A DNA stretch of 5,678 nucleotides from Solobacterium sp. (GTDB lineage Bacteria; Bacillota_I; Bacilli_A; Erysipelotrichales; Erysipelotrichaceae): the NCBI GenBank assembly GCA_017475415.1, contig JAFVFM010000011.1, positions 1-5,678 of the forward strand. The letters run 5' to 3'. Position numbers and translations under genes: made by a program. Below the pieces are notes generated by a model. That model was not told where the DNA came from, did not search any database, and saw nothing but the letters and a program-made list of their open reading frames with translations. This document shows, piece by piece, positions 1-5,678 of this stretch (positions are counted from its first letter, which is position 1; every line of letters begins with the position of its first letter).

Positions 1-1048
1 GAACTTTATAATGTTTCAACACCTTAATATCTCTAACTAATGTCTTAGGATTACAGGATACATATACAATGCTTCTTGGCTTTAGTTTTTCTATATATTT
101 CATTGTAGATGCCTCTACACCGCTACGAGGTGGATCTAGAAATATTACATCAATAGGATCTGAAAATCCTTGCATAAAACGATTCGCATCATCGACATAG
201 AATTTTGCATTCTTTTGATGATTGAGTTTCGCATTACCACGTGCATCATATATTGCATCATGATTCACTTCTACACCAATCACTTCTTTACAATAGCGAC
301 TAGCTAAAAGCGAAATTGTACCTATCCCGCAACAAAGATCTAATACTCTATCTTCTTTCCTCAAATCTGCATAATCAATCGCTAATTGATATAGTTTTTC
401 AGTTTGTATAGGATTCACTTGATAAAAAGAACGAGAAGATATTTTAAAACGAACACCATCTATTTCGTCATAAATATAGCCCTTGCCATAAAGGATATCT
501 TCCTTATCACCTAATACCATAGATGTATGTTTATGATTATAATTCAAAATAATCGTTTGTATATTTGGTTCCTTTTCCCTTAATGCTTTAATAAACGCTT
601 TCGCATTAGGTAAGAATTTAGAACCAATAACAATCGTCAAAAGAATCTCTTTTGTTTTATGACTAATACGGATATACAGGTGTCTTAAGATACCATTACC
701 TCTATCTTCATCATAGGCTGTATAATGAAACTCATTCGCTAAATCAACAAAGGTTTTTAATAAACGATTGGCTTGTTTATTTTGTATATGACAATCTAAA
801 CTAGGTATTCTATGATGACTACCTTCTACATATAAGCCACATGATATTTCATTTCGATGAACAGGATAAAAAGAGGCATAAACCTTATGCCTATAATAAT
901 ATGGATTCTTCATTCCAATACATTGATCTATTTTTTGTTTAGGAAAAAGTGCTTGAACTTCCTTTTGTTTTAGAGCTAATTGTTTATCATATTCCATATT
1001 CAAATAGCTACAAGCTCCGCATTTTTTCACATATTTACAATTAATCAA
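1..1048 (-). CDS. rlmD: 23S rRNA (uracil-C5)-methyltransferase, TrmA/RlmC/RlmD family, 3' end cut by window edge
   Basis: This is a SAM-dependent enzyme that makes 5-methyluridine in RNA, most likely U1939 and/or U747 of 23S rRNA as for RlmD/RlmCD. Translating from TTG at 1048 gives 349 codons with no stop before the edge. An iron-sulfur cluster motif C4-x5-C10-x2-C13 sits at the extreme N-terminus, with a probable fourth ligand at C86. The SAM-binding motif DLCCGIGTISL is at 237-247, followed by DPPRSGV (305-311) and SCNPKTL with the expected catalytic nucleophile C332. The last roughly 30 residues, including the usual catalytic Glu, are off-window. There is no N-terminal TRAM domain, because the Cys motif follows the start at once, as in RlmC. 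The TTG is chosen because GAGGTGAT lies 2 bases upstream and the next in-frame ATG (codon 18) would lose three cluster cysteines. It overlaps the HAD gene by 8 bases. The family call is firm; the exact target uridine cannot be read from the sequence. Confidence 0.9.
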   Translation of the reverse strand, partial: MINCKYVKKCGACSYLNMEYDKQLALKQKEVQALFPKQKIDQCIGMKNPYYYRHKVYASFYPVHRNEISCGLYVEGSHHRIPSLDCHIQNKQANRLLKTFVDLANEFHYTAYDEDRGNGILRHLYIRISHKTKEILLTIVIGSKFLPNAKAFIKALREKEPNIQTIILNYNHKHTSMVLGDKEDILYGKGYIYDEIDGVRFKISSRSFYQVNPIQTEKLYQLAIDYADLRKEDRVLDLCCGIGTISLLASRYCKEVIGVEVNHDAIYDARGNAKLNHQKNAKFYVDDANRFMQGFSDPIDVIFLDPPRSGVEASTMKYIEKLKPRSIVYVSCNPKTLVRDIKVLKHYKV

Positions 1049-1673
1049 GAATCACCTCATCTAATGTATATACAACTTGATCACTTACCTTCTTTAATAC
1101 TTGGTAGGATTGATGCCCACAGGCAACTAGCCAACAATTATCGATATCTAAAGAATCTGCTGTTTCATAATCATGAACAGAATCACCTATATAAATACAA
1201 TCTTTAGGAGATACATCTTTATTGCGCATCCATCTTTTTGCCATTTCTATTTTCGATCCAGCTAATAGATTATCTATACCTAATATTTCTTCAAAATACT
1301 TTTTAATACCTAAGCTTTCACATTGTCTAAGTAGATTATCTTGTCTAGAAGCAGATAGGATAATATTAGAATAACCCTTTTCTATTGCTTCTGTTATCTT
1401 TTCCATAAAGCCTTTCATAAGCCCGCATTCATGGAAACGTAAATTATATATTTCATTAAATTCAATAGAAATATCTTCAAAGCTTTCTTCTTCAAATTGA
1501 TAACCCATCAAACGATAATAATCAATAACCGGAAAAGAAAAATGTTCTTTATACCATTCCAAAGAATAAGGATGTGGCATATTTCTATTCGCTAACATCT
1601 TATTTTCTATATCTAGACATAATGCAGTATCATCTACTATTGTGCCATTAAAATCCCAAATTAATGTCTTCAT
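1041..1673 (-). CDS. HAD-superfamily hydrolase, phosphoglycolate phosphatase-like
   Basis: This is a complete 210-residue soluble protein of the haloacid dehalogenase superfamily, probably a Mg2+-dependent phosphatase of a small phosphorylated metabolite. Motif I is DFNGT at 7-11, with D7 as nucleophile; the usual second Asp (+2) is Asn here (N9). Motif II is IILSAS with S107, motif III is probably K141, and motif IV is GDSVHD at 163-168 with D164 and D168 for metal binding. Residues about 15-90, largely helical in character, form a C1-type cap between motifs I and II. Length and order fit Gph/PGP-like members. The ATG at 1673 overlaps the upstream gene's TGA as ATGA. No strong Shine-Dalgarno sequence is seen at normal spacing, which suggests coupled re-initiation. 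The gene overlaps the methyltransferase start by 8 bases. The superfamily is clear; the substrate is unknown and the neighbours do not reveal it. Confidence 0.88.
   Translation of the reverse strand: MKTLIWDFNGTIVDDTALCLDIENKMLANRNMPHPYSLEWYKEHFSFPVIDYYRLMGYQFEEESFEDISIEFNEIYNLRFHECGLMKGFMEKITEAIEKGYSNIILSASRQDNLLRQCESLGIKKYFEEILGIDNLLAGSKIEMAKRWMRNKDVSPKDCIYIGDSVHDYETADSLDIDNCWLVACGHQSYQVLKKVSDQVVYTLDEVILD
1051..1058 (-). promoter_or_regulatory. Ribosome binding site deciding the TTG start of the methyltransferase
   Basis: On the minus strand GAGGTGAT stands 2 bases before TTG at 1048 and matches the Firmicute anti-Shine-Dalgarno sequence well. It lies inside the last codons of the HAD gene, so translation of the two genes is probably coupled. 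No ATG or GTG is available nearby that would keep the N-terminal cysteine motif. Confidence 0.75.
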
Positions 1674-2173
1674 CCGTTCTTCTTCATCCTTGTATACTTC
1701 TTAGCAATATTCTTTTTCATTTCATCAATTGCAGCCTTACTGTCTTTAGGATTGAAATTAATCGTTCTTGTATCAAATTCAACACCCTTACGTGTTTCCT
1801 TTTCAATGCCAATATAAATCGTTGTCCCTTTATCTGCTATTGTGTAATCCCAAGAGCGTATTTCCTTCCATGTATAAAAAACACCATTAATAGAAACACC
1901 TTCATCACCAATACCATCATGGAAGATATAAAATAAGCCAATTACGTAGGCTGTTAAAAATGTTCTTACATAATCCATCCATGTATTATTCGCTACATTT
2001 AATAAAGAAGCTAATATTATCATAAATGCCATTACGATAATCATAATGCGTACAATACGTGGTTGTTCATCCTTAATCTTTATGCGTTTTACTGTTCTAA
2101 AAAAACGCAAACTCATCACTACCGCTAATGCGAGAAACATCATTGTAAAAGCTAAATTAATATTTTCATTCAT
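1670..2173 (-). CDS. Small membrane protein of unknown function with a cytoplasmic beta-rich tail
   Basis: I do not recognise a named gene. The 167-residue product has three hydrophobic segments, at about 6-24, 41-60 and 68-84, with basic stretches (RFFRTVKRIKIK) between the first two. A soluble C-terminal half follows (85-167), with alternating strand-like sequence, a GVFYTWKEIRSWDY segment, and a Lys-rich helix at the end. This layout resembles the bacterial PH-like or DUF5673/YcxB-type tails on small membrane proteins, but that is a resemblance only. The frame is open to a GTG at 2200. I prefer ATG at 2173 because GGGTGAT lies 3 bases before it, while the GTG has no ribosome binding site and would add nine poorly hydrophobic residues. 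Its TGA overlaps the HAD gene's ATG. It begins after the clpB terminator, so it probably heads a separate three-gene transcript. Confidence 0.75.
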   Translation of the reverse strand: MNENINLAFTMMFLALAVVMSLRFFRTVKRIKIKDEQPRIVRIMIIVMAFMIILASLLNVANNTWMDYVRTFLTAYVIGLFYIFHDGIGDEGVSINGVFYTWKEIRSWDYTIADKGTTIYIGIEKETRKGVEFDTRTINFNPKDSKAAIDEMKKNIAKKYTRMKKNG

Positions 2174-2176
2174 ATC

Positions 2177-2183
2177 ATCACCC
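2177..2183 (-). promoter_or_regulatory. Ribosome binding site placing the membrane-protein start at 2173
   Basis: On the minus strand GGGTGAT precedes ATG at 2173 by 3 bases. The alternative GTG at 2200 has only T-rich sequence with no purine-rich site in front of it. This decides for the shorter, 167-residue product. Confidence 0.65.
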
Positions 2184-2190
2184 AAGAAAA

Positions 2191-2199
2191 ATTCTACCA
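2191..2199 (-). promoter_or_regulatory. Candidate extended -10 promoter for the membrane protein-HAD-methyltransferase unit
   Basis: The minus strand reads TGGTAGAAT, a TGn extension plus a -10 hexamer with one mismatch to TATAAT. No good TTGACA-like box is found 16-18 bases upstream. Transcription would start near 2184, giving a leader of only about 11 bases that holds the ribosome binding site. The context supports it, since it lies just after the clpB terminator and before the next gene. The match alone is weak, as such hexamers are common in AT-rich DNA. Confidence 0.3.
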
Positions 2200-2228
2200 C
2201 AAAACAGGTAAAGTAGAACTTAAACTAT

Positions 2229-2256
2229 CAAAAAGAGACTAGCTTAGCCAGTCTCT
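2229..2256 (-). terminator. Rho-independent terminator after clpB
   Basis: On the minus strand the 7-base arms AGAGACT and AGTCTCT (2256-2250 and 2240-2234) enclose GGCTAAGCT. The stem can extend through a G-U and one or two G-C pairs to a small loop. The last stem base begins a run of five Ts, followed by GAT. The hairpin starts 13 bases after the clpB stop. There is no T-run on the other side, so it acts in the minus direction only. It separates the chaperone genes from the three genes further left. Confidence 0.85.
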
Positions 2257-2269
2257 AATATACATATTA

Positions 2270-4825
2270 TCAGGAAACAACTTTTATATTTGCTATATAG
2301 CCATCATTATCAGCATCCAAATAAATTGTTCTACCTTGAATATCCGGATTTTCTAATATCAGTTTCGCTATTTCTGTTTCCACTTCTTTTTGAATATGTC
2401 TCTTCATTGGTCTAGCTCCAAAGATTGGATCCATTCCGAAGGTAATGATTCTTTCTTTTGCCTTTTGACTCACCTCTAAAGAAATATCTTTATCTTTGAG
2501 ACGCTCTTTCAATTGATTTAAGAATTTATCCGCAATCTGTAATAGTACAGAATCATCCAATGCATTAAAGACAATAATTTCATCAATACGATTAATGAGT
2601 TCAGGTTTAAAGAAATGATTCACTTCTTGCATATAATGCCCTTTTCTAACCAATGCATCTTCCTCAAAGGCATAATTTGAACCTAGATTACTTGTCATAA
2701 TGATGATGGTATTTTTAAAGTCTACTGTTACGCCCTTAGAATCTGTAATACGGCCATCATCTAATATCTGCAATAAAATATTGAATACATCCGGATGGGC
2801 TTTTTCAATTTCATCTAATAAGACAATGGAATACGGTGCACGTCTAACTGCTTCTGTTAATTGACCACCTTCCTCATAACCCACATATCCTGGAGGAGCA
2901 CCAATTAAACGAGAAACACTAAACTTCTCCATATATTCACTCATATCAATACGAATGATTTTCCCTTCATCATCAAATAATTGTTCTGCTAATGCCTTAG
3001 CTACTTCTGTTTTACCTACACCTGTAGGCCCTAAGAACAAGAAGGAACCAAGTGGCCTATTTTCATCTTGAATATTGGCTTTAGAGCGCATAATGGCATC
3101 AGATACAGCTTTTAATGCATCATCTTGCCCCATAACTCTTGTCTTTAAGAATTCGGCTAAATGTAAAATCTTTTGTCTTTCTGTAGACATTAATTTCGCT
3201 ACTTCAATATGCGTCCAACGGGATACCACTTTCGCTATCATATCTTCATCGACAACTTGTTGAATCATGGTATTCTTTGTATCACCTTCGCGTATTAATT
3301 TTTCTAAATTCGGAATCGTTTCATATTTCAATTTAGCAGCCTTTTCATAATCCGCATCATTTTGTGCTTGCGTAAATTCTAACTTAGCCTTTTCTAGACT
3401 CTCTTTCGAATTCTTTACTTCATCCATGCGCTTCTTTTCGGCCGGCCATAAAGAGAATTTCTTTTCTTTTTCTTCATTTAAATTCGCAAGTTCTCTTTGG
3501 ATTTCTCCCAAACGTTCTTTCGCACGATCATCCGTTTCATCTTTTAAAGATGTTTCTTCTATCTGCAGAGTCATAATACGTCTAGATAATTCATCTAATT
3601 CAGCAGGCATAGAATCCATTTCTACGCGTATACTAGCACAAGCCTCATCAATTAAATCGATTGCCTTATCTGGTAAGAAACGATCCGTAATATATCGATT
3701 TGACATAACAGCAGCTGCAATAATCGCATCATCTTTTATTTCTACACCATGATGGGATTCAAAGCGATCCTTCAAGCCACGTAAGATACTAATTGTATCT
3801 TCAACACTAGGTTCATTAACCATGATCTTTTGGAATCTTCTTTCTAAAGCCCTATCTTTTTCGATATATTTACGATATTCATCTAAAGTTGTAGCACCAA
3901 TACATTTTAATTCACCACGCGCTAACATAGGCTTTAATAGATTCGCTGCATCCATAGAACCTTCAGCCTTACCAGCACCAACTAAATTATGTAATTCGTC
4001 AATAAAGAGTATAATTTCTCCATCTGCTTTTTGTACTTCCTTAAGTACACCCTTTAATCTTTCTTCAAATTCACCTCTGAATTTCGCTCCTGCAACAAGA
4101 GCACCCATATCTAATTCAATTAAACGTTTATCTTTTAGCCCTAATGGCACATCACCATTCATGATTCGCCAAGCTAAACCTTCTACGATAGCTGTTTTAC
4201 CAACACCAGGTTCACCAATTAAGACAGGATTATTCTTTGTCTTACGGGAAAGAATCTCAATCACACGACGTATTTCTTCATCTCTACCAATGACTGGATC
4301 AATCTTTCCATCTTTTACTGATTGAACGATATCATGGCCGTATTTTTCTAAAGCATCCATTTGCGCTTCATTCGTCTTTTCACTCATCTTCATCCCCCCT
4401 CTTCTATCATTTTCTTTTTCTTCTATATCCTTAGCAGAAAGATTAAATTGTTGCTGAATTTTGCGAATACATTCATGATCACTTTGAAACATACCTATGA
4501 GTAAAGCCCCACTACTCATATAGCTGTCTCCTTGTTTTTGCATATAATCTAAAGCTTTTTGATAGCTAGTTTGTAAAGCGCGAGATAAATGAGGTTCTTG
4601 TGTTTCCTTTACGCTAGGTAAACGTAATAATAAGTCTTCTACAATCTTAATGATTTCTTCTTTTTCTATCCCTAAACGGATAAATAAACCATCTAAAGTA
4701 TCACTATTGAGCATAGCGAAAAGAACATGCTCAATACTTAGTTCACTATGATGCTTTTCTTGGGCTAACTGCAAAGCCGTCATAATTATCATAGCGAGCT
4801 GTTCTGTCATGATTTCTATATTCAT
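2270..4825 (-). CDS. clpB: ATP-dependent disaggregase ClpB (Hsp100)
   Basis: ClpB is a hexameric cytoplasmic AAA+ machine that, with DnaK/DnaJ/GrpE, threads aggregated proteins through its pore. From ATG at 4825 it has 851 residues, full length for the family. The Clp N-domain spans about 1-140 and a linker 141-160. AAA-1 has Walker A GEPGVGKT (204-211), pore loop GAKFRGEF, Walker B ILFIDE (272-277) and Arg pair R329/R330. The coiled-coil middle domain is at about 400-515, with [13 protein letters not shown] near its end; this length marks ClpB and not ClpC or ClpA. AAA-2 has Walker A GPTGVGKT (599-606), pore loop GYVGYEEGG (646-654), Walker B VLLDE (668-672) and sensor-2 GARPMKR (803-809). 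No ClpP-docking IGF/L loop was noticed. The open frame reaches a GTG at 4834, but that codon lies within the ribosome binding site of the ATG. It follows dnaJ by 22 bases and a terminator follows it. Confidence 0.97.
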   Translation of the reverse strand: MNIEIMTEQLAMIIMTALQLAQEKHHSELSIEHVLFAMLNSDTLDGLFIRLGIEKEEIIKIVEDLLLRLPSVKETQEPHLSRALQTSYQKALDYMQKQGDSYMSSGALLIGMFQSDHECIRKIQQQFNLSAKDIEEKENDRRGGMKMSEKTNEAQMDALEKYGHDIVQSVKDGKIDPVIGRDEEIRRVIEILSRKTKNNPVLIGEPGVGKTAIVEGLAWRIMNGDVPLGLKDKRLIELDMGALVAGAKFRGEFEERLKGVLKEVQKADGEIILFIDELHNLVGAGKAEGSMDAANLLKPMLARGELKCIGATTLDEYRKYIEKDRALERRFQKIMVNEPSVEDTISILRGLKDRFESHHGVEIKDDAIIAAAVMSNRYITDRFLPDKAIDLIDEACASIRVEMDSMPAELDELSRRIMTLQIEETSLKDETDDRAKERLGEIQRELANLNEEKEKKFSLWPAEKKRMDEVKNSKESLEKAKLEFTQAQNDADYEKAAKLKYETIPNLEKLIREGDTKNTMIQQVVDEDMIAKVVSRWTHIEVAKLMSTERQKILHLAEFLKTRVMGQDDALKAVSDAIMRSKANIQDENRPLGSFLFLGPTGVGKTEVAKALAEQLFDDEGKIIRIDMSEYMEKFSVSRLIGAPPGYVGYEEGGQLTEAVRRAPYSIVLLDEIEKAHPDVFNILLQILDDGRITDSKGVTVDFKNTIIIMTSNLGSNYAFEEDALVRKGHYMQEVNHFFKPELINRIDEIIVFNALDDSVLLQIADKFLNQLKERLKDKDISLEVSQKAKERIITFGMDPIFGARPMKRHIQKEVETEIAKLILENPDIQGRTIYLDADNDGYIANIKVVS
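4388..4402 (-). promoter_or_regulatory. Putative internal ribosome binding site for a short ClpB isoform (start at 4387)
   Basis: Inside clpB the minus strand reads AAGAGGGGGGATGAAGATG, a purine-rich G-run 6 bases before an in-frame ATG at 4387 (another ATG is at 4393). The product would be 705 residues, lacking the N-domain but keeping the linker and both ATPase domains. The position matches the known internal start of E. coli ClpB (ClpB80, Val149). The site and spacing are seen in the sequence; use in the cell is inferred. Confidence 0.5.
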
Positions 4826-4828
4826 TAT

Positions 4829-4839
4829 GATCACCCCCT
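4829..4839 (-). promoter_or_regulatory. Strong ribosome binding site deciding the clpB start
   Basis: On the minus strand AGGGGGTGATC precedes ATG at 4825 by 3 bases after the C. It pairs with nearly the whole usual 16S tail, one mismatch from AGGAGGTGATC. The GTG at 4834 is part of this element and therefore an unlikely start. The site fills half of the 22-base dnaJ-clpB gap, leaving no room for a separate promoter there. Confidence 0.8.
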
Positions 4840-4847
4840 ATCTGGGA

Positions 4848-5678
4848 TTATGAAAATTGTTTTTTGAATCTAGTCCAAATACTTTCGCCTTGTTTTTTGC
4901 CTTGTAAATCTTGCAATTCTTTATAGAGTTCTTTTTCACGATGGGATAAATCTTGGTCTACAGTAACATTAACCGTTACATATTGATCACCTAATTTACC
5001 ACTACGAATATCCACTACACCCTTACCTTTTAGACGGAATTGTTTACCAGTTTGTGTACCAGCAGGTATCTTCATGGAAACATCCCCGTGTATTGTAGGA
5101 ATATCCACCTTCGTACCAAGTGTTGCATCAATTGCGGAAATAGGAATATCTAAATAGATATTATTTCCATCACGTTCAAATACTTTATGTTGTTCAACAT
5201 AGATTTCAATATAGAGGTCACCATTAGGACCACCATTAACACCAGCTTCTCCTTTGCCGGCAATTCTTAATGATTGCCCACTATGAATACCAGCAGGAAT
5301 ATTCACTTCTACAGTTGTATTCTTTCGATTATGGCCTTTACCTTTACATTTAGGACAAATCTTTTTAATCTTTTTACCTGAGCCATTACAGTCTGGACAT
5401 ACACCTTGGCTTTGGAAGACACCAAAGGCTGTACGTTGTTGTTTTAAAACTGTACCACTACCTCCACAGGTAGAACAACTTTCTATATCAGAAGGCCTCT
5501 CTGCTCCAGTACCATTACATGCTTCACATTTTTCATCAAAGTCGATATTGATACTTTCTTTCTTTCCAAAACAAGCATCTAAGAAAGAAATATTCATGCG
5601 CATATATCGGTCTTGGCCTTTCATTGGCCCATTTCTACGTGCTCTTTGGCTACTGGAAAAGCCGCCCATACCTCCTCC
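4848..5678 (-). CDS. dnaJ: Chaperone DnaJ (Hsp40), 5' end cut by window edge
   Basis: DnaJ is a cytoplasmic co-chaperone that binds unfolded proteins, hands them to DnaK and stimulates its ATPase. The visible 276 residues begin in the Gly/Phe-rich linker (GGGMGGFSSSQ). They continue into C-terminal domain I, interrupted by the zinc-binding region with four CxxCxGxG repeats: CEACNGTG, CSTCGGSG, CPDCNGSG and CPKCKGKG. The second substrate-binding domain and the dimerisation tail follow, with typical IPAGTQTGKQFRLKGKG. All eight zinc cysteines are present, so this is a class A (type I) DnaJ. The J domain with its HPD motif must lie beyond 5678. The ATG at 5669 is not the start, because the frame stays open to the edge and the GGAGGAGGT before it encodes glycines. 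The TAA stop is 22 bases before clpB, so the two are probably co-transcribed. Confidence 0.96.
   Translation of the reverse strand, partial: GGGMGGFSSSQRARRNGPMKGQDRYMRMNISFLDACFGKKESINIDFDEKCEACNGTGAERPSDIESCSTCGGSGTVLKQQRTAFGVFQSQGVCPDCNGSGKKIKKICPKCKGKGHNRKNTTVEVNIPAGIHSGQSLRIAGKGEAGVNGGPNGDLYIEIYVEQHKVFERDGNNIYLDIPISAIDATLGTKVDIPTIHGDVSMKIPAGTQTGKQFRLKGKGVVDIRSGKLGDQYVTVNVTVDQDLSHREKELYKELQDLQGKKQGESIWTRFKKQFS

Noticed and set aside
980..1936. Plus-strand open frames at 980-1207 and 1664-1936
   Set aside because: They lie opposite the methyltransferase, HAD and membrane-protein genes, have no recognisable domain, and cut across real gene boundaries.
2174..2200. GTG at 2200 as the start of the membrane protein
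   Set aside because: There is no ribosome binding site before it, and the ATG at 2173 has GGGTGAT. The GTG also lies upstream of or within the only promoter candidate.
3440..3447. GGCCGGCC palindrome in an AT-rich context
   Set aside because: It falls within the clpB middle-domain coding sequence (Trp-Pro-Ala codons) and is explained by the codons; there is no flanking repeat or second copy.
3075..4325. Plus-strand open frames opposite clpB (3075-3263, 3426-3752, 3822-4325)
   Set aside because: They are antisense to strongly conserved clpB coding sequence, Ser/Ile/Phe-rich as expected of reversed codons, and show no recognisable domains.
4826..4834. GTG at 4834 as the clpB start
   Set aside because: It lies inside AGGGGGTGATC, which is ideally placed for the ATG at 4825, and it has no site of its own.
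4826..4850. Search for a CIRCE or other heat-shock operator before clpB
   Set aside because: The gap is only 22 bases, contains the ribosome binding site, and shows no TTAGCACTC/GAGTGCTAA-type inverted repeat.
5667..5678. ATG at 5669 preceded by GGAGGAGGT, looking like a Shine-Dalgarno site and start for a J-domain-less DnaJ
   Set aside because: The frame stays open to the edge and the purine run encodes the Gly residues of the G/F linker. The spacing to the ATG is zero. The J domain is simply beyond the window.
1..5678. A hidden novel system, mobile element, CRISPR array or RNA gene
   Set aside because: Coding sequence covers nearly all of the window with recognisable housekeeping families. 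The only gaps are 22 and about 96 bases, and both are explained. No direct repeats, terminal inverted repeats or tRNA-like folds were seen by eye.

Overview
The window is AT-rich bacterial DNA with every supported gene on the minus strand, so transcription runs from right to left (from position 5678 towards 1). It looks like a chromosomal housekeeping region of a low-GC Firmicute (Bacillota). The evidence is AT-rich codon choice, Shine-Dalgarno sequences that extend into GGTGAT(C), and Firmicute-like protein sequences. UGA is used as a stop (clpB and the membrane-protein gene both end in TGA) and Trp is TGG, so this is not the Mycoplasma/Spiroplasma code. A member of the Erysipelotrichia or a relative is a reasonable guess, but nothing here proves it.

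Right half (5678-2229): a chaperone unit. The 3' part of dnaJ (J domain off-window) is followed after 22 bases by a complete clpB, with no promoter or terminator between them. A rho-independent terminator follows the clpB stop. DnaJ recruits DnaK to aggregates, and ClpB with DnaK/DnaJ pulls polypeptides out of them, so co-expression makes biochemical sense. grpE/dnaK, and possibly hrcA with its CIRCE operators, would be expected to the right of the window. No CIRCE-like repeat was seen here. clpB carries a strong internal ribosome binding site at the N-domain/AAA+ junction that could produce a short ClpB isoform.

Left half (2200-1): a second, tightly packed unit of three overlapping genes. 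They are a small membrane protein of unknown function, a HAD-superfamily hydrolase with a phosphoglycolate phosphatase-like fold, and a TrmA/RlmD-type rRNA m5U methyltransferase that runs off the left edge. The first pair overlaps by 4 bases (ATGA) and the second by 8 bases, with a TTG start. A weak extended -10 promoter candidate lies in front of the set.

Three starts differ from the longest possible frame. The membrane protein and clpB most likely start at internal ATGs at 2173 and 4825, not at upstream GTGs. The methyltransferase starts at a TTG at 1048. There are no RNA genes, CRISPR arrays, insertion sequences or gene-free stretches over 300 bases. Overall this is an ordinary housekeeping region. 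The most interesting points are the internal clpB start, the dnaJ-clpB linkage, and the TRAM-less methyltransferase.
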